Assembly: GCA_041392625.1 (NCBI GenBank)
Contig: JAWKLR010000003.1
Span: 1-64,000, forward strand
DNA: 64,000 nucleotides
Source: M3007 sp041392625
GTDB lineage: Bacteria; Bacteroidota; Bacteroidia; Chitinophagales; Saprospiraceae
Direction of reading: 5' to 3'
Below, piece by piece: positions 17,025 through 26,288 of this stretch. Position numbers and translations under genes: made by a program. The notes under the pieces are model-generated. The model saw nothing but the letters and a program-made list of their open reading frames with translations. It had not been told where the DNA came from and did no database searches. Positions within the stretch are counted from its first letter, which is position 1; every line of letters begins with the position of its first letter.

Positions 17025-17483
17025 ATGCGACACCTCTCTTTTGCCACTTTATGTTTTCTGCTTGCCAGTCTTGTAGTCAGTTCTTGCGGTTCTGACGAAG
17101 TAAACTATGCAGAAAATTTGATCGGGACCTGGCAGCTGACCAGCGCCTCCCGCAACGATGTTCCTACAGAAACTCTGGTGGGTACCTGGTTTGAATTTAC
17201 AGACGGCCAGGTTTTGAGAACAAATCTCCCAATGGGTTCAGAAGATGGTTTTTCTTATGAAATCACTAAAAATAAAATACACCAGAAATCACCCATGGAA
17301 GTGGTGTATGAAATCCAATTTCTTCTGGAAGACACCCTGGTTCTGGAAATGGAAAGCCGTGGTGTCGTATTTGAACTTGGGTTTATACGCGGAGAGCAGG
17401 CACCGGTAAACAATACTGCTCCGGTGGAAGGGACTGAATCCATCAATCCGACCGAACCTACCGAGATCATCGATTCCGAATAA
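17025..17483 (+). CDS. Predicted lipoprotein, lipocalin-like
   Basis: A 152-residue protein with a signal peptide and lipobox VVSSC (Cys about residue 20), so it is probably anchored in the envelope. After it, LIGTWQLTSASRND and TWFEFTDGQVLRTN resemble the start of small lipocalin-like Bacteroidota lipoproteins. The C-terminal 30 residues are Thr/Glu/Pro-rich and probably disordered. The ATG at 17025 is preferred over an in-frame GTG six bases earlier. Function unknown. Confidence 0.75.
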   Translation: MRHLSFATLCFLLASLVVSSCGSDEVNYAENLIGTWQLTSASRNDVPTETLVGTWFEFTDGQVLRTNLPMGSEDGFSYEITKNKIHQKSPMEVVYEIQFLLEDTLVLEMESRGVVFELGFIRGEQAPVNNTAPVEGTESINPTEPTEIIDSE

Positions 17484-17522
17484 CAGAAAATGCAGTGTAG
17501 TTTGTGCTACACGCCGGTTTCA

Positions 17523-18737
17523 TTAAACGCGCTCTAAAACCAGTGCGTACCCCTGACCAACTCCAATGCACATGGTGCACAGGGCATATTGTTTGTCCAT
17601 ACGATGTAAGGCCCGGGCTGCGGCAAGTGTAATTCGTGTTCCGGACATGCCCAGCGGATGTCCCAAGGCAATTGCTCCGCCGTATGGGTTAATACGTGGA
17701 TCCATATCCTGGAGGCCCATTTTGCGGATGCAAGCCAGGGATTGAGCTGCAAAGGCCTCATTTAACTCAATAACATCCATTTTATCCAGGCTCAGGCCTG
17801 CCTTTTCCAAGGCTTTACGGGATGCCTCAACGGGGCCGATGCCCATGATTCTTGGTTCAACTCCTACGACGGCTGAAGACACGATTCGGGCAAGTGGCCT
17901 CAAATTGTGCTTGGCAATTGCCTGTTCACTTGCAACCAATGCTGCTGCTGCTCCATCGTTTAGCCCGCTGGCATTCCCGGCCGTTACAGTTCCTTCTTTT
18001 CTGAATGCAGGGCGCAATTTGGCTAACACCTCCGGCGTGCTGTCGGGCTTAATAAACTCGTCGGTATCAAAAATGATGGGGTCTGCTTTTCGTCGTGGAA
18101 TTTCAACGGATACAATTTCCTCGGTGAAAATTCCATTTTCGCGTGCAGCAGCAGCCTTTTGCTGCGAATGTGCTGCGAATGCATCCTGATCTTCCCGACT
18201 TATCTGGTACAAATCAACCAGGTTTTCTGCTGTTTCCCCCATGGCATCTGTGCCATATAATTCATGCATTTTAGGGTTTACAAAGCGCCATCCGAAACTG
18301 GAGTCATACAACTTGGAGTCGTTTCCAAACGCCTTTGCAGATTTACTCATAACATAGGGCCCACGGGTCATGTGTTCGACACCACCAGCGATGTATAGAT
18401 CACCATCGCCAACATTGATGCTGCGTTTGGCATGGATAATAGCCGACATCCCGCTGGCACACAGGCGATTGATGGTTTCTCCGGGAACAGAAAATGGGAT
18501 TCCCGCCAAAAGTGAAGCCATGCGGGCAACATTTCGGTTGTCCTCTCCAGCCTGATTTGCGCAACCAAGGATAACTTCATCCAGTTGGCCGGGATCCAGG
18601 TTGGGGTATTTGGCCATTAATTTTTGCAATACAATGGCTGCCAAGTCGTCGGTACGAACCGGAGAGAGGCTGCCGCCAAATTTACCAATTGCGGTGCGTA
18701 CACCATCTACAATAAATGCGTCTTTCAAATGCGTCAT
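17523..18737 (-). CDS. Acetyl-CoA acyltransferase (thiolase)
   Basis: A 404-residue thiolase that cleaves 3-oxoacyl-CoA with CoA, or runs in reverse. The nucleophile cysteine is in NRLCASGMSA (near residue 90). The catalytic histidine is in GGAIALGHPLGMSGTRI and the second cysteine in CTMCIGVGQG near the C-terminus. The RGPYVMSKSAKAFG and FGWRFVNPKM blocks are like those of beta-oxidation and beta-ketoadipyl thiolases, so a catabolic role (fadA or pcaF type) is likely. The precise substrate is open. A thioredoxin-like gene starts 22 bases upstream on the same strand. Confidence 0.93.
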   Translation of the reverse strand: MTHLKDAFIVDGVRTAIGKFGGSLSPVRTDDLAAIVLQKLMAKYPNLDPGQLDEVILGCANQAGEDNRNVARMASLLAGIPFSVPGETINRLCASGMSAIIHAKRSINVGDGDLYIAGGVEHMTRGPYVMSKSAKAFGNDSKLYDSSFGWRFVNPKMHELYGTDAMGETAENLVDLYQISREDQDAFAAHSQQKAAAARENGIFTEEIVSVEIPRRKADPIIFDTDEFIKPDSTPEVLAKLRPAFRKEGTVTAGNASGLNDGAAAALVASEQAIAKHNLRPLARIVSSAVVGVEPRIMGIGPVEASRKALEKAGLSLDKMDVIELNEAFAAQSLACIRKMGLQDMDPRINPYGGAIALGHPLGMSGTRITLAAARALHRMDKQYALCTMCIGVGQGYALVLERV

Positions 18738-18759
18738 GTTGGTAGGTTTCCTTAGGAGC

Positions 18760-19314
18760 TTAGTTTTTATTCAGGTTGAAGTTGGCCAGATAATCTTCCC
18801 AGGTTTGATTTTCGTACTTTTTTTCAGCAATAAACAACAGGATAGGGTATAAGGTCCCTACATCCTGATATCCTTTTACAACAGTAATAACGGATAAATC
18901 CGGGTTTATAAAGGCATACGAAGGGTAACTCATACTGCCGCTCAACAATTCTGCCGCGATCTCATTGTATCCACGGCGGCCTTGAGGTACAAAGGTATAG
19001 GTGCGGTTCCCTACTTGAATGTCACCCTTGTATTCTGCATCCAATTTTACCGGATAGTACAGGGTGTTTATTGTCCTGGCTATAGTTGTATCCAGAAAAG
19101 TAGTGGCGTCCATTCTCTTGCACCAGCCACACCAATCGGTGTACACATCAATAAAAATTGGACGAGGGGCTTGTTGGGTGAGTGCCACTGCTTCTTCCAC
19201 CGAATACCAATGGATTACATTCGGGTTGTTCTGCCCTTGTGAATCCTGGGCAAATGCTGATCCTGGGATAAGCAAAAAGGCTAAGTACCCGAAGGCTTGA
19301 ATCCAATTTTTCAT
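18760..19314 (-). CDS. Secreted thioredoxin-like protein
   Basis: A 184-residue protein with a cleavable signal peptide (cut near AFAQ, residue 23). Its thioredoxin-fold domain has the active site WCGWC in IFIDVYTDWCGWCKRMD, and it matches the DUF255/thioredoxin_7 type. It probably acts in the periplasm in thiol-disulfide exchange. The conserved cis-proline side is likely in YPSYAFINPD. Partner unknown. A TACTTTTG box on the minus strand sits 56 bases upstream of its start. Confidence 0.85.
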   Translation of the reverse strand: MKNWIQAFGYLAFLLIPGSAFAQDSQGQNNPNVIHWYSVEEAVALTQQAPRPIFIDVYTDWCGWCKRMDATTFLDTTIARTINTLYYPVKLDAEYKGDIQVGNRTYTFVPQGRRGYNEIAAELLSGSMSYPSYAFINPDLSVITVVKGYQDVGTLYPILLFIAEKKYENQTWEDYLANFNLNKN

Positions 19315-19369
19315 AGCATGAATTTTTTGAAAGAATCATTGAAGAAACATGATTCGATGCAGAATGTTG

Positions 19370-19377
19370 CAAAAGTA
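19370..19377 (-). promoter_or_regulatory. Candidate -7 box for the thioredoxin-like gene
   Basis: The minus strand reads TACTTTTG (TAnnTTTG) about 56 bases before the start codon. No well-spaced -33 element was found. Confidence 0.35.
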
Positions 19378-19463
19378 AGACAATGGCCGCAATCCACGGG
19401 CTAAACGACCGTCCGGATTTCTTTTTAGGTTTCTTTCCCGGATTTCATCTTGGCAAATGCATG

Positions 19464-19471
19464 TATTTTTG
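19464..19471 (+). promoter_or_regulatory. Candidate -7 box for cutA
   Basis: TATTTTTG matches TAnnTTTG and lies 29 bases before the cutA ATG. A TTG at 19450-19452 is closer than usual (11 bases). Confidence 0.35.
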
Positions 19472-19500
19472 AGTTTCCTATCATCAGTCGGTGCAATACT

Positions 19501-19821
19501 ATGAATACGATTCTGCTCTTTTATGTTACTCACGAAAATATGGAGGCGGCCAACCAGCTCTGCCAACAACTTTTGGATCAAAACCTCATTGCCTGTGCAA
19601 ATCTGATTCCTATTGATTCCATGTATCATTGGGATGGAGCGGTGTGTACGGAAGGAGAGGTGGTATCTATCCTTAAAACCGATCCTGGATTGGAGGACCG
19701 GGTGGAGCAAACAATTTTGGCGCTTCATCCATACTCTATCCCGTGTATTCTTCGGATGGAGGCGAAAGTGAATGCTGCGTATTACGATTGGGTATGTAAC
19801 CAGGTGCAGAAAGACCGCTAG
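19501..19821 (+). CDS. cutA: Divalent cation tolerance protein CutA
   Basis: A 106-residue protein matching CutA1, a small trimeric ferredoxin-like protein linked to copper and other metal tolerance. Family signs are the early THENMEAA, LIACANLIPIDSMYHWDG, EVVSILKTD and the IPCILRMEA strand. The ATG at 19501 fits the family N-terminus; the open frame extends 51 bases upstream but only the shorter form aligns. It overlaps the convergent tsaD by four bases. Confidence 0.93.
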   Translation: MNTILLFYVTHENMEAANQLCQQLLDQNLIACANLIPIDSMYHWDGAVCTEGEVVSILKTDPGLEDRVEQTILALHPYSIPCILRMEAKVNAAYYDWVCNQVQKDR

Positions 19822-20825
19822 GATTTGTGTAAACTGCGTGGATAAGGTGCAACGTCCTGGCTGGCAAACTCCTTTTTCAGGTATTTAAAGTATGCGACCA
19901 TTCCGATCATCGCGGCATTGTCTGTGCAATATTCGAAGGCAGGAATGTAGGTATTCCATCCCTCTTTTTGTCCCAGTGCTTCAAACTGTGTTCTGAGTTG
20001 GGAGTTGGCACTTACCCCACCTGCAATGGCAATTTCTTTTACTCCGGTTTGTCTGGCGGCTTTCCGGATTTTGCTCAGCAAAATATCTACGATTCCGGTT
20101 TGAATGGAGGCGCAAATATCGTTCAGGTTTTCTTCTACAAAGTCCGGATTGTTTTTTTTCTGATCTCTCAGGAAGTAGAGGATCGAGGTCTTAATGCCAC
20201 TAAAACTGAAGTTCAGTCCCTGAACAGAGGGTTTGGGAAATGGGAAAACAGCCTTTCCTTCCCGAGCCAGCCGATCGATTATCGGTCCTGCCGGATAGTC
20301 CAACCCCAGCATTTTTCCGGACTTATCAAACGCCTCGCCAGCCGCATCGTCGATGGTGGTTCCGAGGAGTTCCATGTCCAGGTGATCCTTGACCAAAATA
20401 ATTTGGGTATGGCCGCCACTTACTGTCAGACAAAGAAATGGGAATTTGGGCATGGGGTCCTCTGCAAAGTGGGCCAGGACATGTGCCTGTAGGTGATCCA
20501 CCTCAATAATAGGAATATCCAAGCCCAGGGCCATGGCTTTTGCAAAACTGGTTCCAACCAGCAGGGAACCCAAGAGGCCGGGGCCTCTGGTAAATGCAAT
20601 GGCACTCAAGTCATCTGCCTGGATGCCGGCTTTGGAAAGTGCTGTCTGGACAACCGGTAAAATATTGGCCTGGTGGGCACGGGATGCAAGTTCGGGAACC
20701 ACACCACCATACTCCCGGTGCATTTCCTGGTTGGCAATGCAGTTAGACAAGACTCTTCCATCCCGAATAATGGAGGAAGAGGTGTCGTCGCAGGATGATT
20801 CAATAGCAAGAATGGTGGTATGCAT
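19818..20825 (-). CDS. tsaD: tRNA N6-threonylcarbamoyladenosine synthase subunit TsaD
   Basis: The catalytic subunit that attaches the threonylcarbamoyl group to A37 of ANN-decoding tRNAs, working with TsaB and TsaE. It is 335 residues, full length. Motifs are ILAIESSCDDTS, the metal-binding HLQAH (near residue 110), SGGHTQI, DDAAGEAFDK and the C-terminal CTDNAAMI. TsaD is universally conserved and usually essential. It is convergent with cutA, with a 4-base overlap. Confidence 0.97.
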   Translation of the reverse strand: MHTTILAIESSCDDTSSSIIRDGRVLSNCIANQEMHREYGGVVPELASRAHQANILPVVQTALSKAGIQADDLSAIAFTRGPGLLGSLLVGTSFAKAMALGLDIPIIEVDHLQAHVLAHFAEDPMPKFPFLCLTVSGGHTQIILVKDHLDMELLGTTIDDAAGEAFDKSGKMLGLDYPAGPIIDRLAREGKAVFPFPKPSVQGLNFSFSGIKTSILYFLRDQKKNNPDFVEENLNDICASIQTGIVDILLSKIRKAARQTGVKEIAIAGGVSANSQLRTQFEALGQKEGWNTYIPAFEYCTDNAAMIGMVAYFKYLKKEFASQDVAPYPRSLHKS

Positions 20826-20900
20826 ACGCCCTTAACAGATAAAAACTGGCTTTGGTTTTCAATAAACCGGAGAGGGGAGGGGCGAAGTTAAGAGATTCTA

Positions 20901-21854
20901 TTGGTCTGTAATTCAGAAAAAAACGAAAAGAAGGCAAAATCCCTTAGTGGTTTGGTCAAAATCAGTAAATTTGACCCAGGCTATATGCTTTCAATTCCTT
21001 ATGGACCAACTCTCCTTTCCTGGATAGACCCCTCGTTTGACCCCGACAAGTCGACGTCGTATGACCTGTTCCTAATTGCCGGAATGGACGGTGTTTCGTT
21101 TTTGGTTCGGGATGCCCAGGGGACCATTATGGTTTTAAAATCCTGGGATTTTTCTGTGGTGCACGGGGATACATTGGGCGCAGCTTCCCTCCTGCGAACT
21201 ATTGCAGGGTCGGATAAGCACATCAACCTGACCTATCGAAAACGATGGGCTGCGGTTTCTACCCCCTGGTTAAGTCTGGTGCCAAACAGACTGTACAAGG
21301 CCGATGCGCTCTCGGATTATTTTGAATTGTTGTTGGATTCAGGTGAACACAGTTACGGTGCCTTCCCCATAGCAAAACAGGGTATGATGCTGTTGTACGC
21401 ACAGAAAGCATCCATCGGTAAACTTGTTGGAAATCTGAATGCAGGAGGAACAGAAATTCCGCTTGCTGGGGTGTTGTTGTCGGGAATTCAAACCCACCAA
21501 CAAACGGTATTTCTCAATATTCGTGCGTATTCAGGACAGGTGTTTGTGATAGACAGAGGGAGTTTGCTGTACTGCAATGGATTTTCATTTGATTCAGCGG
21601 ATGATTTGCTGTATTTTATCTTGCTCGCCTACGATCAGTTCCGTTTGAGTCCGGCTGAAGTTCCTTTGAAACTGGCCGGGAATATTCTCGAAAACGGCGT
21701 TTTGTACAAAATGCTTTACCGGTATATTCGGACGCTAGAATTTGTTAGCAAGCCGGGAGGGTTGCGATGGAGTACCCAGTTGCAGCTAGAGAACCCACAT
21801 TTGTATTTTGATTTGCTTTTGCTGGCTACCAGTCCAATTACTGCAGGAGAATAG
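20901..21854 (+). CDS. DUF3822 family protein
   Basis: A 317-residue, predicted cytosolic protein with YDLFLIAGMDGVSFLVRD near the start and a C-terminal part ending in a strand-rich region. This is the pattern of DUF3822, a Bacteroidota family with a weakly actin/ASKHA-like fold and unknown role. The start is uncertain: the longest frame begins with TTG at 20901, and the first ATG (20985) would trim 28 residues. It lies 41 bases before rsmD on the same strand, the usual neighbour of this family. Confidence 0.75.
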   Translation: MVCNSEKNEKKAKSLSGLVKISKFDPGYMLSIPYGPTLLSWIDPSFDPDKSTSYDLFLIAGMDGVSFLVRDAQGTIMVLKSWDFSVVHGDTLGAASLLRTIAGSDKHINLTYRKRWAAVSTPWLSLVPNRLYKADALSDYFELLLDSGEHSYGAFPIAKQGMMLLYAQKASIGKLVGNLNAGGTEIPLAGVLLSGIQTHQQTVFLNIRAYSGQVFVIDRGSLLYCNGFSFDSADDLLYFILLAYDQFRLSPAEVPLKLAGNILENGVLYKMLYRYIRTLEFVSKPGGLRWSTQLQLENPHLYFDLLLLATSPITAGE

Positions 21855-21895
21855 TCTGTTTTCCTGGATATCAATTACTGAACAGATTTAATTTA

Positions 21896-22441
21896 ATGAG
21901 AATAATAGGAGGAAAGTTTAAGGGGCGGCGGTTTAACCCACCAGCAGATAACTGGCCCACGCGACCGACCACGGATTATGCGAAGGAGGGCTTGTTCAAT
22001 ATCCTGAACAACCGGCTGGATTTCCAGGATACAGTTGTTCTGGATTTGTTTGGCGGTACTGGTAGCCATTGCTACGAGTTTATTTCAAGGGGCTGTGAAC
22101 AGGCTACTTATGTAGACAAATTTCCTTCTTGTGTGCGTTTTGTGCGGAAAACTGCAGCTGCTCTCGGTGTGGAGAATAATTTGCGGATTGTTCAAATGGA
22201 TGTCTTCAAATTTATCGCCAAGACCTCAGAAACCTATGACTATATTTTTGCCGGTCCGCCCTATCAATTGCCAACAATAGATACCATTCCGGACCTTATC
22301 TTTGAACATGGCTTATTGAAACCGGATGGTTTATTTGTCATGGAACACAACCCCAATCACAACTATGCGGAGCACCCCAAACTGGTAGAAGTCCGGAATT
22401 ACGGAAAAACGATTTTTAGTTTTTTTAAAGATACTCTTTAA
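21896..22441 (+). CDS. rsmD: 16S rRNA methyltransferase RsmD-like, motif IV altered
   Basis: A SAM-dependent methyltransferase of the RsmD family, which methylates G966 of 16S rRNA in E. coli. It is 181 residues. RIIGGKFKGR, RPTTDYAKEGLFNIL and VLDLFGGTGS are typical. Two sites are odd. Motif IV, normally DPPY, reads Gly120-Pro-Pro-Tyr, a GAT to GGT change that removes the catalytic-site acid. The SAM loop reads GSHCYE (56-61), where relatives have GSISYE or GNISYE. This is explained most simply by a C gained after AGC and an A lost four bases later. It may be inactive as written. It is in a unit with the DUF3822 gene and the next gene. Confidence 0.9.
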   Translation: MRIIGGKFKGRRFNPPADNWPTRPTTDYAKEGLFNILNNRLDFQDTVVLDLFGGTGSHCYEFISRGCEQATYVDKFPSCVRFVRKTAAALGVENNLRIVQMDVFKFIAKTSETYDYIFAGPPYQLPTIDTIPDLIFEHGLLKPDGLFVMEHNPNHNYAEHPKLVEVRNYGKTIFSFFKDTL

Positions 22442-22459
22442 CCCAAAACAAGCACGATT

Positions 22460-22861
22460 ATGTCCATTCAACTTGATAATGCCAAACAAAAAGCCCGATT
22501 GGTGTTGCGCCGGTCGCTGTGGGTTTTACTCGCCTGTTTTCTTGTTTTTTCTGCAGGCTACTACTTTTGGAGAACGTTTACCAAGAGCGAAGGGACCCGC
22601 ACCGGGGTGCTATTTAAAATTTCCAAGAAAGGGTATGTTTTTAAAACTTATGAAGGCCAGCTACATCTTAGTGGGAGTCAACTTATGACCAAGCAGAGCG
22701 TCTGGGACTTTTCTGCTAAAGACTCCGATGTATATCGTAAACTTCAAAGTTTGGAAGGGCAGACTGTGAAGTGTTACTACCATGAGTTGGTAGATGCTTT
22801 TCCGTGGCAAGGTGATACCGACTACATTGTTTACGATGTAGATGTGCTCAAAACAGAGTAA
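22460..22861 (+). CDS. Conserved small membrane-anchored protein
   Basis: A 133-residue protein with one N-terminal span (about residues 21-38) and a C-terminal beta-rich domain starting EGTRTGVLFKISKKGYVFKTYEGQLHL. This block is widespread in Bacteroidota, where copies have been mislabelled as 6-phosphogluconate dehydrogenase although they lack any dehydrogenase feature. The real role is unknown. It follows rsmD by 18 bases and probably shares its transcript. Confidence 0.75.
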   Translation: MSIQLDNAKQKARLVLRRSLWVLLACFLVFSAGYYFWRTFTKSEGTRTGVLFKISKKGYVFKTYEGQLHLSGSQLMTKQSVWDFSAKDSDVYRKLQSLEGQTVKCYYHELVDAFPWQGDTDYIVYDVDVLKTE

Positions 22862-22873
22862 CCCAATAGGCTA

Positions 22874-24880
22874 TTAGTCTTCTCCGTTTGCCGGTTCGTT
22901 CACAGTACCCGTTCTGGGTATGATGGGTTTGTTATCCGGCTTGGGAAGGTCTGGAGCAGGCTTTTGTGGTTGAGGCTTTTTACTTGCAATTTTAGCGCGT
23001 TCTTTATTGGCGAGGTATTTATCAATCAAATTTGCCTTGAACATGCGCTCTTCCAGATAAAGCCGCTCAGGGCGTATGCTGCGATTGATATACTTTTCAA
23101 TCATCAGACTGGCTATTGGTGCCGCATACGATGAGCCCCATCCAGCATTTTCTACGTATACCGCAATAGCAATTTTCGGGTTTTCCTTAGGTGCAAAAGC
23201 GAAGAAAACTGAGTGGTCGTCACCATGTGGGTTTTGGCTGGTTCCGGTCTTGCCACACACCTGAATATCCGGAATGGCACAGGAAGTCGCGGTACCTTTA
23301 ATAACGCATTTTGCCATGCCTTCAATTACGGTTTCGAAATGCTTTTTATCAATGCTGATGGTCCGCTTTTCTCTGAAGCGCTGCGGGATTGGTGTATTAT
23401 CTTTGAATTTTTTAGCGAGGTGCGGTGGATACCAGTACCCTTTGTTTGCAATCAAGGCTGCTAGGTTGGCCATCTGCAGGGTGGTAAGTTGCAATTCGCC
23501 CTGCCCAATACCAACCGACATAATTGTTGGTGAGCGCCAGCCTCCCAATTTCTTGGGGTATACTTTATCGTAGTATTCCGGAGTCGGAATGTTGCCCGCA
23601 CTTTCATTGGGGTAGTCGATGCCTAATTTCATTCCCAGGCCCATTTCGGTGCAGTACTTGTTGAAATTTGCCAGTCCTTCATGTGGTTTGGAAAAACCGA
23701 ATTCGTCAACTAAATCGCGGAATGCTGTAAAGTAGTAGGTGTTACAGGAATAGGCGATTGCATCTTCTGCATCGCGCAGCGGGCCATGTCCGTGGCATTT
23801 ATACAGCCTTCCTGCATAGAAATAACCGCCATGGCATGAGATTCCGCGGTTTTTATTCAATGTGCCTTCCTGTAGGCCTGCCAGTGTCACCACAGTCTTA
23901 AAGATGGATCCAGGGGGGTATTTGGCCATTACAGTGCGGTCGAAAAAGGGCTTCAGCGGGTCGGTCAGCAATTGACTGAATACCTGCCCGCGTTCCTGAT
24001 TCATTGTCAGCTGGTTGGGGTCGTAGGTAGGAGCACTGATCATGGCCAGAATCTCACCCGTTTTCGGTTCGATGGCCACGATACTTCCTGTTTTGTTTTG
24101 AATCAACTCCTCACCATACTTTTGAAGTTCCACGTCAATGCTGGAAATCAAATCAGATCCTGAAATGGCCGCAGTATCCCTTTTTCCGTCATCGTATTTT
24201 GCTACAATCCGTCCCAGGTTGTCCTTCAATTGAAAGTTGGTTCCCTTTACGCCGCGGAGGTAGTCTTCGTATTCGGATTCGAGTCCGGCAGCACCAATGT
24301 AATCGCCAGGCTGGTACACGCCATTGCCCCGTTCGATGTCGCGCTGATCAACTTCGTTGATATAGCCCAGTACGTGTGCGCCAACGCTGTATGCATATCC
24401 ACGGATATTACGAACCTGTACAAAGAATCCGGGATACTGGTAAAGTCGTTCCTGGAGGACTGCGTAGGTTTCAATAGGGATTTTCTTTTTGAAAACAAAG
24501 GGTACATTTCTTGAAAATCGACCACTTCTCCAGTCTTTTTGGAGGTTGTCAAAATACTCTTTCTGATCAATATGAAGCAGATCACAGAATGCCTGAATGC
24601 GTTTGAGATTCCCTTCGGGGGAGCGCATGTCCTTATCCACCTGGTTGTAGGTCACCATGAGGTCGTACATGGCGTTGTTATTTACCATCAGTTGGTTGTT
24701 CCGGTCGTAAACCAGCCCCCGGGAAGGGAAGACGGTTAGTTTGTCGATGGTAGTGGCATCGGCTCTTCGGCGGAAGTCCTTATTGATGAGCTGTAGTTGT
24801 GCGGCCTTAAACAGGATAGCCGCTGCACACACCAGGAATGCGATCCGAATATTTCGTTGTCTTTCTAATTGAATTCCCAT
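22874..24880 (-). CDS. mrdA: Penicillin-binding protein 2 (peptidoglycan transpeptidase)
   Basis: A class B PBP that cross-links peptidoglycan during cell elongation. It is 668 residues, with one N-terminal membrane anchor (about 10-28) and a dimerisation domain. The transpeptidase domain has the serine motif SIFK (in PPGSIFKTVV), SCN (in AIAYSCNTYY) and KTG (in VCGKTGTSQ). The C-terminal tail is Lys/Pro-rich. It is the last gene of an mreB-mreC-mreD-mrdA run, 12 bases after mreD. The rodA gene that usually follows in Bacteroidota is absent; the next gene is convergent. Confidence 0.95.
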   Translation of the reverse strand: MGIQLERQRNIRIAFLVCAAAILFKAAQLQLINKDFRRRADATTIDKLTVFPSRGLVYDRNNQLMVNNNAMYDLMVTYNQVDKDMRSPEGNLKRIQAFCDLLHIDQKEYFDNLQKDWRSGRFSRNVPFVFKKKIPIETYAVLQERLYQYPGFFVQVRNIRGYAYSVGAHVLGYINEVDQRDIERGNGVYQPGDYIGAAGLESEYEDYLRGVKGTNFQLKDNLGRIVAKYDDGKRDTAAISGSDLISSIDVELQKYGEELIQNKTGSIVAIEPKTGEILAMISAPTYDPNQLTMNQERGQVFSQLLTDPLKPFFDRTVMAKYPPGSIFKTVVTLAGLQEGTLNKNRGISCHGGYFYAGRLYKCHGHGPLRDAEDAIAYSCNTYYFTAFRDLVDEFGFSKPHEGLANFNKYCTEMGLGMKLGIDYPNESAGNIPTPEYYDKVYPKKLGGWRSPTIMSVGIGQGELQLTTLQMANLAALIANKGYWYPPHLAKKFKDNTPIPQRFREKRTISIDKKHFETVIEGMAKCVIKGTATSCAIPDIQVCGKTGTSQNPHGDDHSVFFAFAPKENPKIAIAVYVENAGWGSSYAAPIASLMIEKYINRSIRPERLYLEERMFKANLIDKYLANKERAKIASKKPQPQKPAPDLPKPDNKPIIPRTGTVNEPANGED

Positions 24881-24892
24881 GGATGAACATGC

Positions 24893-25414
24893 TTAGTTTT
24901 TGGGATTAGACAAAAATACAAAAACAACAACGAAAATCATGGATAAACCCCAGGATGCCAGGGTTTTTAACGTGATCGTCGAGAAGTATACGAAGGTAAA
25001 GGCATCAACTGCAAACAGCCAGAACAGACAACAGAAGAAAAAGATTGCTGCAACTTGAGCGAACCAAACCCAGCCAAAGTGGTGTGGAGAAGGTATGGTC
25101 TCTTTTCCTGAAAATCCACCTTTGGGTTCGTAGGCATTGAGAATAAATGGTCGGATGTAGGCTGCAAAGGCACCCGCACTGGCACCTATTCCGATTGTTC
25201 CGTAAATAAAATCTATGAGCAGGCCGCTGAAAAAGCCTGTTATTACTGCAATTGGAGTGCTGATTTCAATAGGTAGAAGCAGGATAAACAGAGGCCACAA
25301 TAGAATATTAAAATAGGGGCCTACCAATAGTGCAATTTGTTTGAACAACAGGAGTTGCAACAAAAACAGAACGGCAAATCGCCACAAGGATGGATATATG
25401 GACTTACTGTTCAT
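24893..25414 (-). CDS. mreD: Rod shape-determining protein MreD
   Basis: A 173-residue protein with about five membrane spans. It has the MreD order of hydrophobic segments and FFSGLLIDFIYGTIGIGASA (third to fourth span). It is an inner-membrane part of the elongasome with MreC. Its start overlaps the mreC end by 11 bases, and mrdA follows 12 bases later. Identification rests on topology plus operon position. Confidence 0.88.
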   Translation of the reverse strand: MNSKSIYPSLWRFAVLFLLQLLLFKQIALLVGPYFNILLWPLFILLLPIEISTPIAVITGFFSGLLIDFIYGTIGIGASAGAFAAYIRPFILNAYEPKGGFSGKETIPSPHHFGWVWFAQVAAIFFFCCLFWLFAVDAFTFVYFSTITLKTLASWGLSMIFVVVFVFLSNPKN

Positions 25415-26261
25415 TCGAACTGGAATCTTTGAGTGCCGCCAATTCGCTGTAAAAAATATTTTTCACAATGTAGGCATCTGTGAATGTTGCCGGATCAGCA
25501 CTGAGCCGCACAGGAATCGTATAAAAATTGCTGCCGTCTTTCAAACTGGGTTTCCCACTATAACCAATTAAGATATCCTTGGGGAAAAGCAATGAATACC
25601 CACTGGTGTAGATGGCTTCACCAGGTGTAATTTGGATGTGCTTGGGAATATCGTGCAAGGTCATTACACGTGGGTCTTTGCCATCCCATGAAAGCGAGCC
25701 AAATGCACCTGACTTGGAGAGTTTTGCAGAAATTTTGGTTTGTGGGTGCAGTAAGGACATGGCCAGGCAGTAATGTGGACTCACATGCCGTACAATCCCA
25801 ATCAATCCATTGGTTGTTGCAACCCCCATATTGGTTTCAATACCTTCTGCGCTACCCCGATCAAGCATGACCCAGTTACTTTTGTTGCTGATCGAGTTGC
25901 TGATCACACGTGCGGCAATAAACTCATAATGCGGTCGGGTGATGTATTGCTTCAGGGAGTCTTTCAGACTGATTTCCAGCGTGTCCTGGCGGGCTTGCTG
26001 TTCGTTTTTAAGTTTGTAAATCTCCGTTTGAAGTCGGGCGTTATCTGCGCTCAGGCTGTCGGCCCGTTCTGCCAGATTGAAGTATTGAGCAACGCTTTGT
26101 CTTTTTTTTAGCACTGCGCCGCCAACCGTATTGGCTGTAAAACTCAGGATGCTGTTTTGCTTTGAGTTAAAACTGACAATAAGATAAAAGCAAAAGACCT
26201 CCACCAGTACAAAGGTAACGAAGCCGCCGTTTCTGATAAATAACAGCAGGAGGTTGCGCAT
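25404..26261 (-). CDS. mreC: Rod shape-determining protein MreC
   Basis: A 285-residue periplasmic elongasome protein. It has an N-terminal membrane span (about 12-30), then a coiled coil (about 65-95) and the double beta-barrel domain with VISNSISNKSNWVMLDRGSAEGI, GVATTNGLIGIVRHVSP and the GEAIYTSGYS segment. It lies between mreB (27 bases upstream) and mreD (overlapping). Confidence 0.95.
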   Translation of the reverse strand: MRNLLLLFIRNGGFVTFVLVEVFCFYLIVSFNSKQNSILSFTANTVGGAVLKKRQSVAQYFNLAERADSLSADNARLQTEIYKLKNEQQARQDTLEISLKDSLKQYITRPHYEFIAARVISNSISNKSNWVMLDRGSAEGIETNMGVATTNGLIGIVRHVSPHYCLAMSLLHPQTKISAKLSKSGAFGSLSWDGKDPRVMTLHDIPKHIQITPGEAIYTSGYSLLFPKDILIGYSGKPSLKDGSNFYTIPVRLSADPATFTDAYIVKNIFYSELAALKDSSSNEQ

Positions 26262-26288
26262 AATTGCTTTTCAATCTGTTTAAGCTGA

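Noticed and set aside
19968..20492. Plus-strand open frame of 174 codons
   Set aside because: It lies wholly inside tsaD on the other strand and has no recognisable domain or start signal.
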